A stretch of 7,243 nucleotides of DNA, from the NCBI GenBank assembly GCA_025455505.1, contig JALOMK010000112.1:1-7243 (forward strand). Reading direction: 5' to 3'. The notes below the pieces were generated by a model. That model searched no databases and was not told the origin of the DNA. It saw only the letters and a program-made list of their open reading frames with translations. This DNA is from Bacteroidales bacterium. Its GTDB lineage: Bacteria > Bacteroidota > Bacteroidia > Bacteroidales > VadinHA17. Below, piece by piece: positions 1 through 6,430 of the stretch. Each line of letters opens with the position of its first letter. The stretch's first letter is position 1. The translations under genes were made by a program, and so were the position numbers.

Positions 1-1
1 A

Positions 2-235
2 GGAGCTGCAATGGATGGAGGGAATGCGGATAAGGCTAAGATGAAGGTTTTAACAGCTACTTTGGAAACAGAGGGATTTGCTTTAATAGGTTCGGGTAGC
101 ATAATAACGATTCAAAATGTTGGAGAAAGGCATAAGGGGAATTGGTGGGTAGAGACAGTAGAGCACAATATAAGCAAGAATGGGTACATTACTACTTTCA
201 GTCTTTTAAGAAATGCGGCTCATTCGGCAACATAG
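2..235 (+). CDS. C-terminal fragment of a phage late control D / tail-tube-associated (VgrG-like) protein, 5' partial
   Basis: The frame is open from the left edge of the window, so the real start is upstream; the ATG at 11 is only the first internal one. The visible residues include GSGSIITIQNVGERHKGNWW followed closely by VEHNI, GYITTF and LLRNA. This order (small hydrophobic strand, G-x-W-x-V, V-x-H-x-I, G-Y-x-T, ending in R-N) resembles the C-terminal end of phage late control D/gpD proteins and related contractile-injection hub proteins, which sit at the baseplate between tail tube and spike. The assignment is by pattern only. Family-like sequence ends near 208-217. The last residues, to the TAG at 233-235, are aminotransferase DNA read out of frame, so the native C-terminus is missing or replaced. 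By hand count GC over 1-180 is about 42%, against about 50% over 241-420, which agrees with a different origin. No other phage gene is visible. Confidence 0.5.
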   Translation, partial: GAAMDGGNADKAKMKVLTATLETEGFALIGSGSIITIQNVGERHKGNWWVETVEHNISKNGYITTFSLLRNAAHSAT

Positions 236-825
236 GAATACTCTCTTTCAACGGCAATAAGATTATTACTACTTCAGGAGGGGGTGCCCTCGTCTCCGAC
301 AACAGGGACTATGTGGACCAGGCCCGTTTTCTATCGACACAGGCTGCCGACAAGGCAATTCATTACCAGCATTCGAGGATAGGTTACAATTACAGGCTGA
401 GCAATGTCCTGGCTGGCATTGGCAGAGGGCAGCTTGAAGTACTGGAGGACAGGGTAGACTGCAGGAGACGAATATTCTCAACCTACTCCGATGCACTGTG
501 TTCAATTCAGGGTATCAGCTTCCATAAGGAACCCGGCAGGATGTTCAGGTCGAACAGGTGGCTTACAACAATTATAATTGATCCTGCGCTTTCAGGTGGA
601 GTAACAAGGGAAATTGTAAGAAACGCACTCGAAGAGGAAAATATCGAATCCAGGCCTTTATGGAAGCCGCTTCACAGTCAGCCTGTGTTTGCCGAATGCC
701 CTGCCTATATAAATGGAGTATCTGACAGCCTGTTCCTGAAAGGACTTTGTCTGCCTTCGGGCAGCAATCTCCCCGATGAAGATCTCGAGAGGATTATTGA
801 ATGCATCGTCAAGTGCTTCAAATAG
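142..825 (+). pseudogene. N-terminally truncated DegT/DnrJ/EryC1/StrS sugar aminotransferase (EpsN/PglE-like)
   Basis: The open frame begins at a TTG (142), just after an in-frame TAA at 133-135. Recognisable aminotransferase sequence starts only at about 208-217 (KKCGSFGNIG). From there it is a well-preserved C-terminal half of a PLP-dependent nucleotide-sugar transaminase. It has SFNGNK with the PLP-binding lysine at 259-261, TTSGGGALVS, HYQHSRIGYNYRLSNVLAGI, ESRPLWKPLH and GLCLPSGSNL. These strings are typical of the EpsN/PglE group, which puts an amino group on C4 of UDP-4-keto-6-deoxy-GlcNAc on the way to bacillosamine-type sugars. Members are about 370-400 residues. Only about 204 are present, so the N-terminal half with the PLP-phosphate site and ring-stacking residues is absent. 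As shown the product should be inactive. The frame has no internal stop, which suggests a recent break or an assembly join rather than long decay. It ends 15 bases before the next ATG, as if it had been the preceding operon gene. Confidence 0.8.
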
Positions 826-840
826 AGAACTGAATTGCAA

Positions 841-1857
841 ATGGACAAACTGAAATTCGCACTCGCCGGCTGCGGAAGGATAGCAGAGCGGCATGCTGAA
901 CATATTGCCCGATCAGGAATACTCACGGCAGTATGTGACATTGATTACCATAAGGCTCAGCGCCTTGCTGAAAAATATGGAGCCCGCGCCTGGTCAACTC
1001 TTGATGAACTGCTGCAGAATGAAAAGGATATAGATGTAATGTCAGTATGCACCCCTAACGGGAATCACGCCGAACATTCAATCAAGGCATTGCGAAGAGG
1101 AATCCACGTTCTCTGCGAAAAACCAATGGCAATATCAGTATTCGACTGTGGCGAGATGATTAAGGAGGCAGAAAGGGCAAACAGGCGATTGTTCATTGTT
1201 AAGCAAAACAGGTACAACCCTCCTGTAAGGGCAGTAAAAGAACTTATCGACAATAAAATACTTGGCACCATTCAATCTGTGCAGTTAAATTGTTTCTGGA
1301 ACAGGAACTCAGAATACTATTCGTCCAGCGACTGGAAGGGTACCATAAAGCTTGACGGGGGGACTCTTTATACTCAATTCAGTCATTTCATAGATCTGCT
1401 TTACTGGTTCTTCGGCGATGTAAAAAGCGTTCAGGCAATGACAAGGAATTACATGCATGGAGGCATTATTGAGTTTGAAGACTCAGGAGTTGCAATACTT
1501 GAATTCTTCAGCGGGGTTATAGGCACTATCAACTTCAACGTCAATAGTTACTCCAGGAACATGGAGGGCTCGCTTACTGTATTTGCCGAATCCGGGACTG
1601 TAAAGATAGGAGGGCAATACCTCAATGAGCTTGAATACCAGGATATAAAGGATTATCTCATCCCTGATCTCCCTGCAGGCAATCCCGCCAACAGCTACGG
1701 TCAGTATACCGGATCAATGTCAAATCATGACAAAGTTTACGAAAATGTGGTTGAGGTGCTTAACAACAGCGGCATAATTGCCGCCAACGGATTTGAAGGA
1801 CTCAAAACTGTTGAAATAATAGAAAAAATATATTCATCGGCGAAAAGGAACAATTAA
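841..1857 (+). CDS. wbpB: Gfo/Idh/MocA-family UDP-N-acetylglucosaminuronate 3-dehydrogenase (WbpB/WlbA-like)
   Basis: A 338-residue NAD(P)-dependent oxidoreductase. The N-terminal Rossmann fold has the dinucleotide loop AGCGRIAERH (residues 9-18), an acidic end of strand two at CDID (32-35) and the family motif CEKPMA (92-97), whose K94 is the expected catalytic lysine. VKQNRYNPP (120-128) opens the C-terminal domain, and GGTLYTQFSHFIDLLYW (173-189) carries the likely active-site H182. The VKQNR-NPP and GGTL...H-IDLL combination is characteristic of WbpB/WlbA, which oxidises C3 of UDP-GlcNAcA to a 3-keto sugar for the partner aminotransferase. That transaminase follows 2 bases downstream, supporting the specific assignment over a generic oxidoreductase. 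I chose the ATG at 841; a TTG at 835 would add only two residues. No clear Shine-Dalgarno is seen. The enzyme is expected to be cytoplasmic, full length and intact. The exact sugar acted on is inferred from homology and context. Confidence 0.85.
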   Translation: MDKLKFALAGCGRIAERHAEHIARSGILTAVCDIDYHKAQRLAEKYGARAWSTLDELLQNEKDIDVMSVCTPNGNHAEHSIKALRRGIHVLCEKPMAISVFDCGEMIKEAERANRRLFIVKQNRYNPPVRAVKELIDNKILGTIQSVQLNCFWNRNSEYYSSSDWKGTIKLDGGTLYTQFSHFIDLLYWFFGDVKSVQAMTRNYMHGGIIEFEDSGVAILEFFSGVIGTINFNVNSYSRNMEGSLTVFAESGTVKIGGQYLNELEYQDIKDYLIPDLPAGNPANSYGQYTGSMSNHDKVYENVVEVLNNSGIIAANGFEGLKTVEIIEKIYSSAKRNN

Positions 1858-1859
1858 TT

Positions 1860-2975
1860 ATGGTATCCGAAGCCATTCCCCTTGTTGACCTGGAACTGCA
1901 GCACCAGGAAATAAGAGCAGAAATCGACAAGGCCGTCAGTGCCTGTATTGATGAAGGAAACTTCATAAGAGGAAGAAATGTGACAGTTTTCGAGAGGGCA
2001 TTTGCAGAGTATCTCAAGACGGGTAACTGCATTTCATGCGGAAATGGCACAGATGCTCTTGAAATAATACTTAAGTCGCTTGACATCGGCCCCGGTGATG
2101 AGGTTATAGTACCGGCACTTACGTGGATAGCAACGGCAGAAGCTGTGAATAATGCAGGAGCCGAGCCTGTTTTTGCTGATATACTCGAAAACACTTTCAC
2201 GATTGACCCGTTATCGGCAGAAAAAAAAATCACTGCAAAGACAAAGGCGCTGATTGCAGTGCACCTCTATGGCTGTCCTGCAGATATGGAGCAACTTGGA
2301 AAGCTTGCTTCCGATCATGGCCTTTTTCTGATAGAGGACTGTGCACAGTCGCATGGTGCTGAGTTCAGGGGTGCCAAGACCGGCACCTTCGGCATTGCCG
2401 CTGCGTTCAGCTTTTTTCCCAGCAAGAACCTTGGCGCTTTCGGCGATGCAGGAGCAATTGTAACAAACGACAGTGAAATTGCGCGCAGGGCAAGGATGAT
2501 AGCGAATCATGGGCAGCTTGAAAAAAGGCATAATCATATTATTGTCGGACGGAACAGCAGGCTCGACTCATTGCAGGCGGCGGTTCTGATTGTTAAACTC
2601 CCTTATCTCGACCAGTGGAATGAAAACAGGATTGCACTGGCAGATGCGTACATGGGTCTTTTGACTGGTAACGGCATGCTTTCATTACCTGCTGTACCTG
2701 GCAATATGAAACATGTATTCCATCTGTTTGTGGTAAGGAGCAAGAGGAGGGAGTTGCTCATGAAGCATCTTGAAAATAATATGATCGGCTGTGGCATCCA
2801 TTATCCATCCGCACTTCCCTTTCTCGCGGCTTATAGCTATAAGCAGCATCAAGGATGGGAATTCCCGGTTGCGCTTGAAGCATCACGTGAGGTGCTTTCT
2901 ATACCCTTGTATCCCGGAATGACAGAGGAGCAGGTCCGGAAAGTCGCAAATGCAATCATTTCATCCAGTTGGTGA
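1860..2975 (+). CDS. wbpE: UDP-2-acetamido-2-deoxy-3-oxo-glucuronate aminotransferase (WbpE/WlbC-like, DegT/DnrJ/EryC1/StrS family)
   Basis: A complete 371-residue PLP-dependent sugar aminotransferase. It opens with the typical IPLVDLELQHQEIRAEID (residues 6-23). GNGTDAL (61-67) binds the PLP phosphate, and LIEDCAQSHGA (157-167) gives D160 for the pyridine nitrogen and Q163 for ring stacking. FFPSKNLGAFGDAGAI (185-200) carries the PLP-linked K189, N232 lies in RNSRLDSLQAA, and GIHYPSALP (312-320) with IPLYPGM (348-354) close the active site. SFFPSKNLG with GRNSRLD is the WbpE/WlbC/DesV-like pattern and differs from the SFNGNK group of the truncated aminotransferase upstream. The likely reaction is glutamate-dependent amination of the 3-keto sugar made by the adjacent dehydrogenase, giving UDP-GlcNAc3NA. 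It starts 2 bases after that gene, with a weak AAAAGGA at 1843-1849 as ribosome site, so the two are probably translationally coupled. The acetyltransferase and epimerase that would finish the sugar are not in the window. Confidence 0.87.
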   Translation: MVSEAIPLVDLELQHQEIRAEIDKAVSACIDEGNFIRGRNVTVFERAFAEYLKTGNCISCGNGTDALEIILKSLDIGPGDEVIVPALTWIATAEAVNNAGAEPVFADILENTFTIDPLSAEKKITAKTKALIAVHLYGCPADMEQLGKLASDHGLFLIEDCAQSHGAEFRGAKTGTFGIAAAFSFFPSKNLGAFGDAGAIVTNDSEIARRARMIANHGQLEKRHNHIIVGRNSRLDSLQAAVLIVKLPYLDQWNENRIALADAYMGLLTGNGMLSLPAVPGNMKHVFHLFVVRSKRRELLMKHLENNMIGCGIHYPSALPFLAAYSYKQHQGWEFPVALEASREVLSIPLYPGMTEEQVRKVANAIISSSW

Positions 2976-4255
2976 TCTTGAAACTGCTGAATATTACAGC
3001 ATTTAGAAGTATCAGTGCAGCGGATCTGTCACTGTTTTGTGCGCTTTCAGTGGCAGCAATTATGCCTGTTTATCACTGGTACCTGCCTCCTGTGATGATA
3101 CTTTGGGTGCTTGTAAGGATCCTTGAGTTAGTCGCAAAGCCAGGTATTTATCGTGATTTTACATGGCAGAAATACAGTGTTTTAGTTCTCTTTGCAATTT
3201 TCTTTCTGTGGCAGATTGCAGGTCTTCTCTATTCCGGAAACCTGCCAGAAGGACGAAGAAACATTGAGCTGAGGTTTTCACTGCTTCTTTTTCCTCTTGT
3301 GTTATTCAGCCCGGGAGAGAAATTTGTCGGCAGAATACCTCTGATCCTTAGGGTTTTTGTCCTGAGCAACCTGGGCTTCCTCCTGTTCTGCTTTGGCTTT
3401 GCTCTTATGAGGTCTGTCGAATTCCGACCTGTTTTTGTTTTTAATCCTCACCCTCCGGATGCACCCTGGCTTAATTATTTTTATGCTATGCGGCTTGCAG
3501 TGTTCCAGCATCCATCTTACCTCGCAATGTACACAGTGTTTTCAGCTTTCTGTTCAATCGATTTTTCTTTTGACAGAAACCTTGATAAATACCGGCGCTA
3601 TGCATGGCTGGGTACCGGGATAGCCCTGCTTGTAGCCGTGTATTTCCTCTCTTCAAAAGCCGGTATTCTTACTGCCCTGATTGCAATTCCGTTTTATTTC
3701 TTCAGGCGGTCGAGAAGAAGCAGTGGCAACAGGAAACTTATGATTGCTTCCCTGGCTGCAATCCTTGTTGCCATCCCTCTCTTCCTCACAAATCCAAGGG
3801 TAGCCAATTTCATGAGGACCTACGCCGGACGGGAAAAAAATGCTGATGTCCAGGAAGATGGGAGAGTGGTAATATGGGAGTCGGCAGGCAGGATTATCAG
3901 GGAAAACCTTATCCTTGGTGTGGGTACCGGCGACAGCCAGGGTGCCCTTAATGAGAAATACCTTGAAAAAGGCCTGAAGAAGCTTGCAGAGAATAACTAT
4001 AATGCCCACAACCAGTTTCTTGAGATAGTCCTTGAAAACGGTATTGTTGGCTTAATTCTATTCATTGCAATACTTTTTATAATTTTACGCCTGGCAGTGA
4101 GAAGTTATAACCTTATTACTGTCATGTTTATACTGATAATATTCATATCCTTTCTTTTCGAGACAATGCTGAACAGGCTGGCGGGAGTCAGTTTCTTTGC
4201 ATTCTTCGCATGCCTGCTTTCGCTTGAGAGCAGGAGCATTGACAATTCAGGATGA
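2972..4255 (+). CDS. O-antigen ligase / Wzy-type polymerase membrane protein (Wzy_C family)
   Basis: A 427-residue integral membrane protein with about ten or more hydrophobic segments (for example residues 20-50, 67-86, 102-113, 122-146, 211-242, 257-272, 357-376 and 380-397). A large loop between about 273 and 355 carries the family signature. Seen in that loop are R298-x-x-I-W with ENLILGVGTGD (311-321) and NAHNQFLEIVLENGIVGL (344-361), where H346 matches the conserved loop histidine of WaaL/Wzy enzymes. HPSYLAMY (180-187), SSKAGIL (227-233) and the late ETMLNRLAG (397-405) also fit Bacteroidota O-antigen ligase-like proteins. Such enzymes transfer undecaprenyl-linked glycan to lipid A core (WaaL), polymerise repeat units (Wzy), or glycosylate proteins; sequence alone does not separate these. 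I chose the GTG at 2972 because it makes a GTGA overlap with the aminotransferase stop. TTG at 2969 or 2978 is possible. It is the last gene of the operon before the terminator. Confidence 0.85.
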   Translation: MILKLLNITAFRSISAADLSLFCALSVAAIMPVYHWYLPPVMILWVLVRILELVAKPGIYRDFTWQKYSVLVLFAIFFLWQIAGLLYSGNLPEGRRNIELRFSLLLFPLVLFSPGEKFVGRIPLILRVFVLSNLGFLLFCFGFALMRSVEFRPVFVFNPHPPDAPWLNYFYAMRLAVFQHPSYLAMYTVFSAFCSIDFSFDRNLDKYRRYAWLGTGIALLVAVYFLSSKAGILTALIAIPFYFFRRSRRSSGNRKLMIASLAAILVAIPLFLTNPRVANFMRTYAGREKNADVQEDGRVVIWESAGRIIRENLILGVGTGDSQGALNEKYLEKGLKKLAENNYNAHNQFLEIVLENGIVGLILFIAILFIILRLAVRSYNLITVMFILIIFISFLFETMLNRLAGVSFFAFFACLLSLESRSIDNSG

Positions 4256-4281
4256 ACATATACCAGAATGATGCAGACAAT

Positions 4282-4322
4282 AAAAAAGAGGCTGTCCGGA
4301 AATTCAGAACAGCCTCTTTTTT
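4282..4322. terminator. Rho-independent terminator, probably bidirectional, between convergent genes
   Basis: The left arm 4282-4295 (AAAAAAGAGGCTGT) is the exact reverse complement of the right arm 4309-4322, giving a 14-bp perfect stem around a 13-base loop. Eight T residues (4317-4324) follow on the plus strand. The run of A residues at 4282-4287 gives the matching U tract on the minus strand. It lies 27 bases after the ligase stop and 40 bases past the stop of the convergent Wzz-like gene, so it can end both transcripts. Confidence 0.88.
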
Positions 4323-4361
4323 TTCTCAGCAGGCTAAGTCATCCTGATATTCAAATCGTTG

Positions 4362-5387
4362 TCATACCTTGTATTTCCTGGAAATATCAGCAATTCTTTT
4401 CCTGTTTTCGAACAGGATCAGAACAATGAGTGTCAACAGAAAAAGGAAAGGCACCCATTTCCTGGCATAAAAGGTGATTCCGTTTACCCTGCGCGAAGGG
4501 TAGGGAAATTCGCTTAAAACTGTCATAACGTCCTTGTGAAGGCTGAGTTCGGATTCAACACCCTGTTTACTTCTGTACAGGGAAAGGATGTCATTATGGA
4601 AGAGCTGGGTCCTGTTTTCCTGAAGGAATATCATCTGGCTTCCCTTGTCGGGATTTCTGCGGGTTTCTTCGAAATACTTAACCTTCTGAAGGCTGTCAAT
4701 CTGTTCAATCTCGTACGTGTACCTTCTCAGCAGTTCGCGGTTCTGTTCAAACCTTAGCCTGTTCCTCTGCTGGAACAGCGAATCATTGCTAATATAGCTG
4801 AAAAGCCTTGTTTGCAGATTTTTCAATTCCTGAGGTTCCTTAATCCTTACCCTTATATTTAACCTGTCGGGCATACGGATATTTGTTGTGTCGTAAACAT
4901 TATGATTATTCTTGTAATCGACAAAATCCGCAGTTCCATCCTTATTAAGATCAATTATCCAGTAGGCTGAAATATCTACAATATTCCTTATTACTGCTTC
5001 AGATTCTCCAAGCGCTCCCGTAAGGGCAGTAATGTTGCCTTCTTCGCAAAAGGTGTGCAGCCTGTTGAAGCGGTGGATTATATCAGCAGTGGTGCCTGTA
5101 ATGTCACGGTTTGTTAAATTGTCGATCTGTACCAGGTTGTTCCTGAAGACAAGGTCGGAACTGAAAAGGGAATTTGATGCTTTTTTCAGGCCGTAGGAGA
5201 CTGCCAGTCCTGCAATAATGCTTAGCGACAGTGGGAGCCACTTGCGCAAAAGAAAAAACATTCCAATCAGGATGGCTCTTCCGGCAAATCTTAGCCATAT
5301 TCCAATTGTCCGGGCTATCCTGTTGAACAAATCTATCAGGTCAATTTCAGAATTCTGTTTATCCCTCTTGTCAGTTTCTTCGCTCAT
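4362..5387 (-). CDS. Wzz-like polysaccharide chain-length determinant / co-polymerase protein
   Basis: A 341-residue protein with the layout of polysaccharide co-polymerases. It has a short polar N-terminus with EIDLIDLFNRIAR (residues 14-26), as in Bacteroidota Wzz proteins, a first hydrophobic region at about 35-66 (two stretches split by RKW at 48-50), a long periplasmic part of about 240 residues, a second membrane helix WVPFLFLLTLIVLILF (311-326) and a basic tail. Residues about 185-290 are charged and helical, likely coiled coil. Such proteins set the chain length of O-antigen or capsule together with Wzy and contact both the membrane and the growing glycan. Residues 146-157 read DLNKDGTADFVD, an unexpected calcium-loop-like pattern. 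No kinase (Walker) motif follows, so this is not a BY-kinase fusion. It is convergent with the O-antigen ligase operon, which supports a role in the same glycan pathway. Family sequence conservation is low, and the call rests mainly on topology and the N-terminal motif. Confidence 0.6.
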   Translation of the reverse strand: MSEETDKRDKQNSEIDLIDLFNRIARTIGIWLRFAGRAILIGMFFLLRKWLPLSLSIIAGLAVSYGLKKASNSLFSSDLVFRNNLVQIDNLTNRDITGTTADIIHRFNRLHTFCEEGNITALTGALGESEAVIRNIVDISAYWIIDLNKDGTADFVDYKNNHNVYDTTNIRMPDRLNIRVRIKEPQELKNLQTRLFSYISNDSLFQQRNRLRFEQNRELLRRYTYEIEQIDSLQKVKYFEETRRNPDKGSQMIFLQENRTQLFHNDILSLYRSKQGVESELSLHKDVMTVLSEFPYPSRRVNGITFYARKWVPFLFLLTLIVLILFENRKRIADISRKYKV

Positions 5388-5412
5388 ATGTACATATTAA
5401 TATAGAAGAAAT

Positions 5413-5443
5413 CAAAGATACTATTAAATCATTATACTGCAAG
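5413..5443 (-). promoter_or_regulatory. Predicted Bacteroidetes-type sigma-ABfr promoter for the Wzz-like gene
   Basis: On the minus strand 5420-5413 reads TATCTTTG, an exact match to the Bacteroidetes -7 box TAnnTTTG. Nineteen bases upstream, 5443-5440 reads CTTG, giving the TTG core of the -33 box (consensus TTTG). The spacing is within the known 19-21 range. Transcription would start near 5403-5408, leaving a leader of about 15-20 bases before the ATG at 5387. It sits in the 69-base gap after the phosphorylase gene, so the Wzz-like gene may be expressed independently of it. Confidence 0.5.
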
Positions 5444-5456
5444 TCAGTCAGTCTTG

Positions 5457-6320
5457 TCAGATTGTTTCAATCACCTCCCTTGCAAGCTTCAGGATCAGGG
5501 GCTTATAGTCCTGTACAAACTCACCGGAAACCCTGTTCCCAATGACAAGGCAGATAGTTACAGCCCTGTGCCCGAGAAGCGCAGAGAGTCCGTAAATCGC
5601 CGAACTTTCCATCTCATAGTTGCAGATTGTCCTGTTCCTGTATGAAAATTCACCGAGCTTGCTGTTGATTTCGCTGTCAAAGGTTTCAAGCCGCAGGGTT
5701 CTTCCCTGCGGAGCATAGAATCCGGGGGCAGAGATTGTAATACCCCTTATGTAGTTCTTATTGCTGAAGATTTCAACAAGCTCCCTGTTTGCATTTACAG
5801 CATAGGGAAATGATAATGTGTCGGGCCACTCGAGGTATTCTGCAAGCACTGTTGAAAGCATATTGTCGAGTATCCAGTCATAAGCGCCATAAAAATGAAG
5901 CAGCCCGTCAAAGCCGACAGCTGTTTCAGTAAGCACACAGGAGCCGGCAGGCACATCCTGCCTCAGTCCTCCTGATGTTCCGATCCTCACGAATGTAAGC
6001 TGAACAGGATCTTCTCTGAAAGCTCCTGTCTTAAGGTCTATATTTGCGAGGGCATCAAGCTCATTGATCAGTATGTCAATGTTATCGGTTCCGATACCTG
6101 AGGAGATCACTGTGAATTCATTTCCCCCGATGCTGCCGGTGACGGTCCTGAATTCCCTGTTCTCTTTCCGGACTCTCACCTCGGTCATTAAACCGGCTAT
6201 CATTTCAACACGACCGGGATCTCCTACAATGATTATCTTGTTCGCAATATCTTCAGGAAGGAGATGAAGATGAAAAATGCTGCCGTCCGGGTTTGTTATT
6301 AGTTCTGTACTCTTTTGCAT
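5457..6320 (-). CDS. udp: Uridine phosphorylase / nucleoside phosphorylase family protein (PNP/UDP superfamily)
   Basis: A complete 287-residue cytoplasmic enzyme of the trimeric/hexameric nucleoside phosphorylase superfamily, which splits a nucleoside with phosphate into the free base and ribose 1-phosphate. Phosphate-binding motifs are present as VGDPGR (residues 32-37) and RIGTSGGL (112-119). SSGIGTDNIDILINEL (73-88) is the usual second-strand region, and NYEMESSAIYGL (234-245) is the ribose-binding signature with M237 and E238. PQGR (204-207) resembles the GQER base-recognition segment of E. coli uridine phosphorylase (Q166 and R168), which favours uridine over purine nucleosides. The start is the only good ATG, and the length is somewhat above the 253 residues of the E. 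coli enzyme. Annotation pipelines often call this Bacteroidota group simply 'nucleoside phosphorylase', so the exact substrate is uncertain. No Shine-Dalgarno or consensus promoter is evident upstream. It has no obvious functional link to the glycan genes and is probably a pyrimidine-salvage neighbour. Confidence 0.87.
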   Translation of the reverse strand: MQKSTELITNPDGSIFHLHLLPEDIANKIIIVGDPGRVEMIAGLMTEVRVRKENREFRTVTGSIGGNEFTVISSGIGTDNIDILINELDALANIDLKTGAFREDPVQLTFVRIGTSGGLRQDVPAGSCVLTETAVGFDGLLHFYGAYDWILDNMLSTVLAEYLEWPDTLSFPYAVNANRELVEIFSNKNYIRGITISAPGFYAPQGRTLRLETFDSEINSKLGEFSYRNRTICNYEMESSAIYGLSALLGHRAVTICLVIGNRVSGEFVQDYKPLILKLAREVIETI

Positions 6321-6430
6321 GTTTGTAATAAAAGGCTAAAAATAGCACAAACCATGTCAATAAGATGCAAACGCAGCCATAAATTTTGGAACGATAGTGA
6401 AAGGCAGTTAAAAGAGATTTTCCTAATTGT

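Noticed and set aside
1..235. A prophage or contractile injection system in the window.
   Set aside because: Only one short fragment resembles a tail protein, and no second structural, lysis or integration gene is present. It cannot be called more than a fragment.
835..840. TTG at 835 as start of the dehydrogenase.
   Set aside because: The ATG two codons later (841) gives a normal N-terminus for the Rossmann fold, and no ribosome site favours the TTG.
1225..1237. A 13-base string (GTAAGGGCAGTAA) that recurs at 5020-5032.
   Set aside because: The two copies lie inside unrelated coding sequences in different contexts, with no flanking similarity. I treat them as chance.
1802..2233. Long antisense open frames, such as 1802-2233 and 3653-4009 on the minus strand.
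   Set aside because: They lie wholly or mostly opposite well-supported genes, show no family features and have unnatural composition, so they are shadows of the real genes.
4252..4347. A 31-codon open frame starting at an ATG that overlaps the ligase stop (ATGA).
   Set aside because: It runs straight through both arms of the terminator, has no recognisable sequence features, and its length is what chance would give. The overlap looks coincidental.
6321..6430. A promoter or terminator in the gap between the TolC-family and phosphorylase genes.
   Set aside because: On the minus strand the TTTG-containing sites at 6348-6355 and 6368-6375 lack the TA of the -7 box or a properly spaced -33 box, and no stable hairpin with a U tract is visible.
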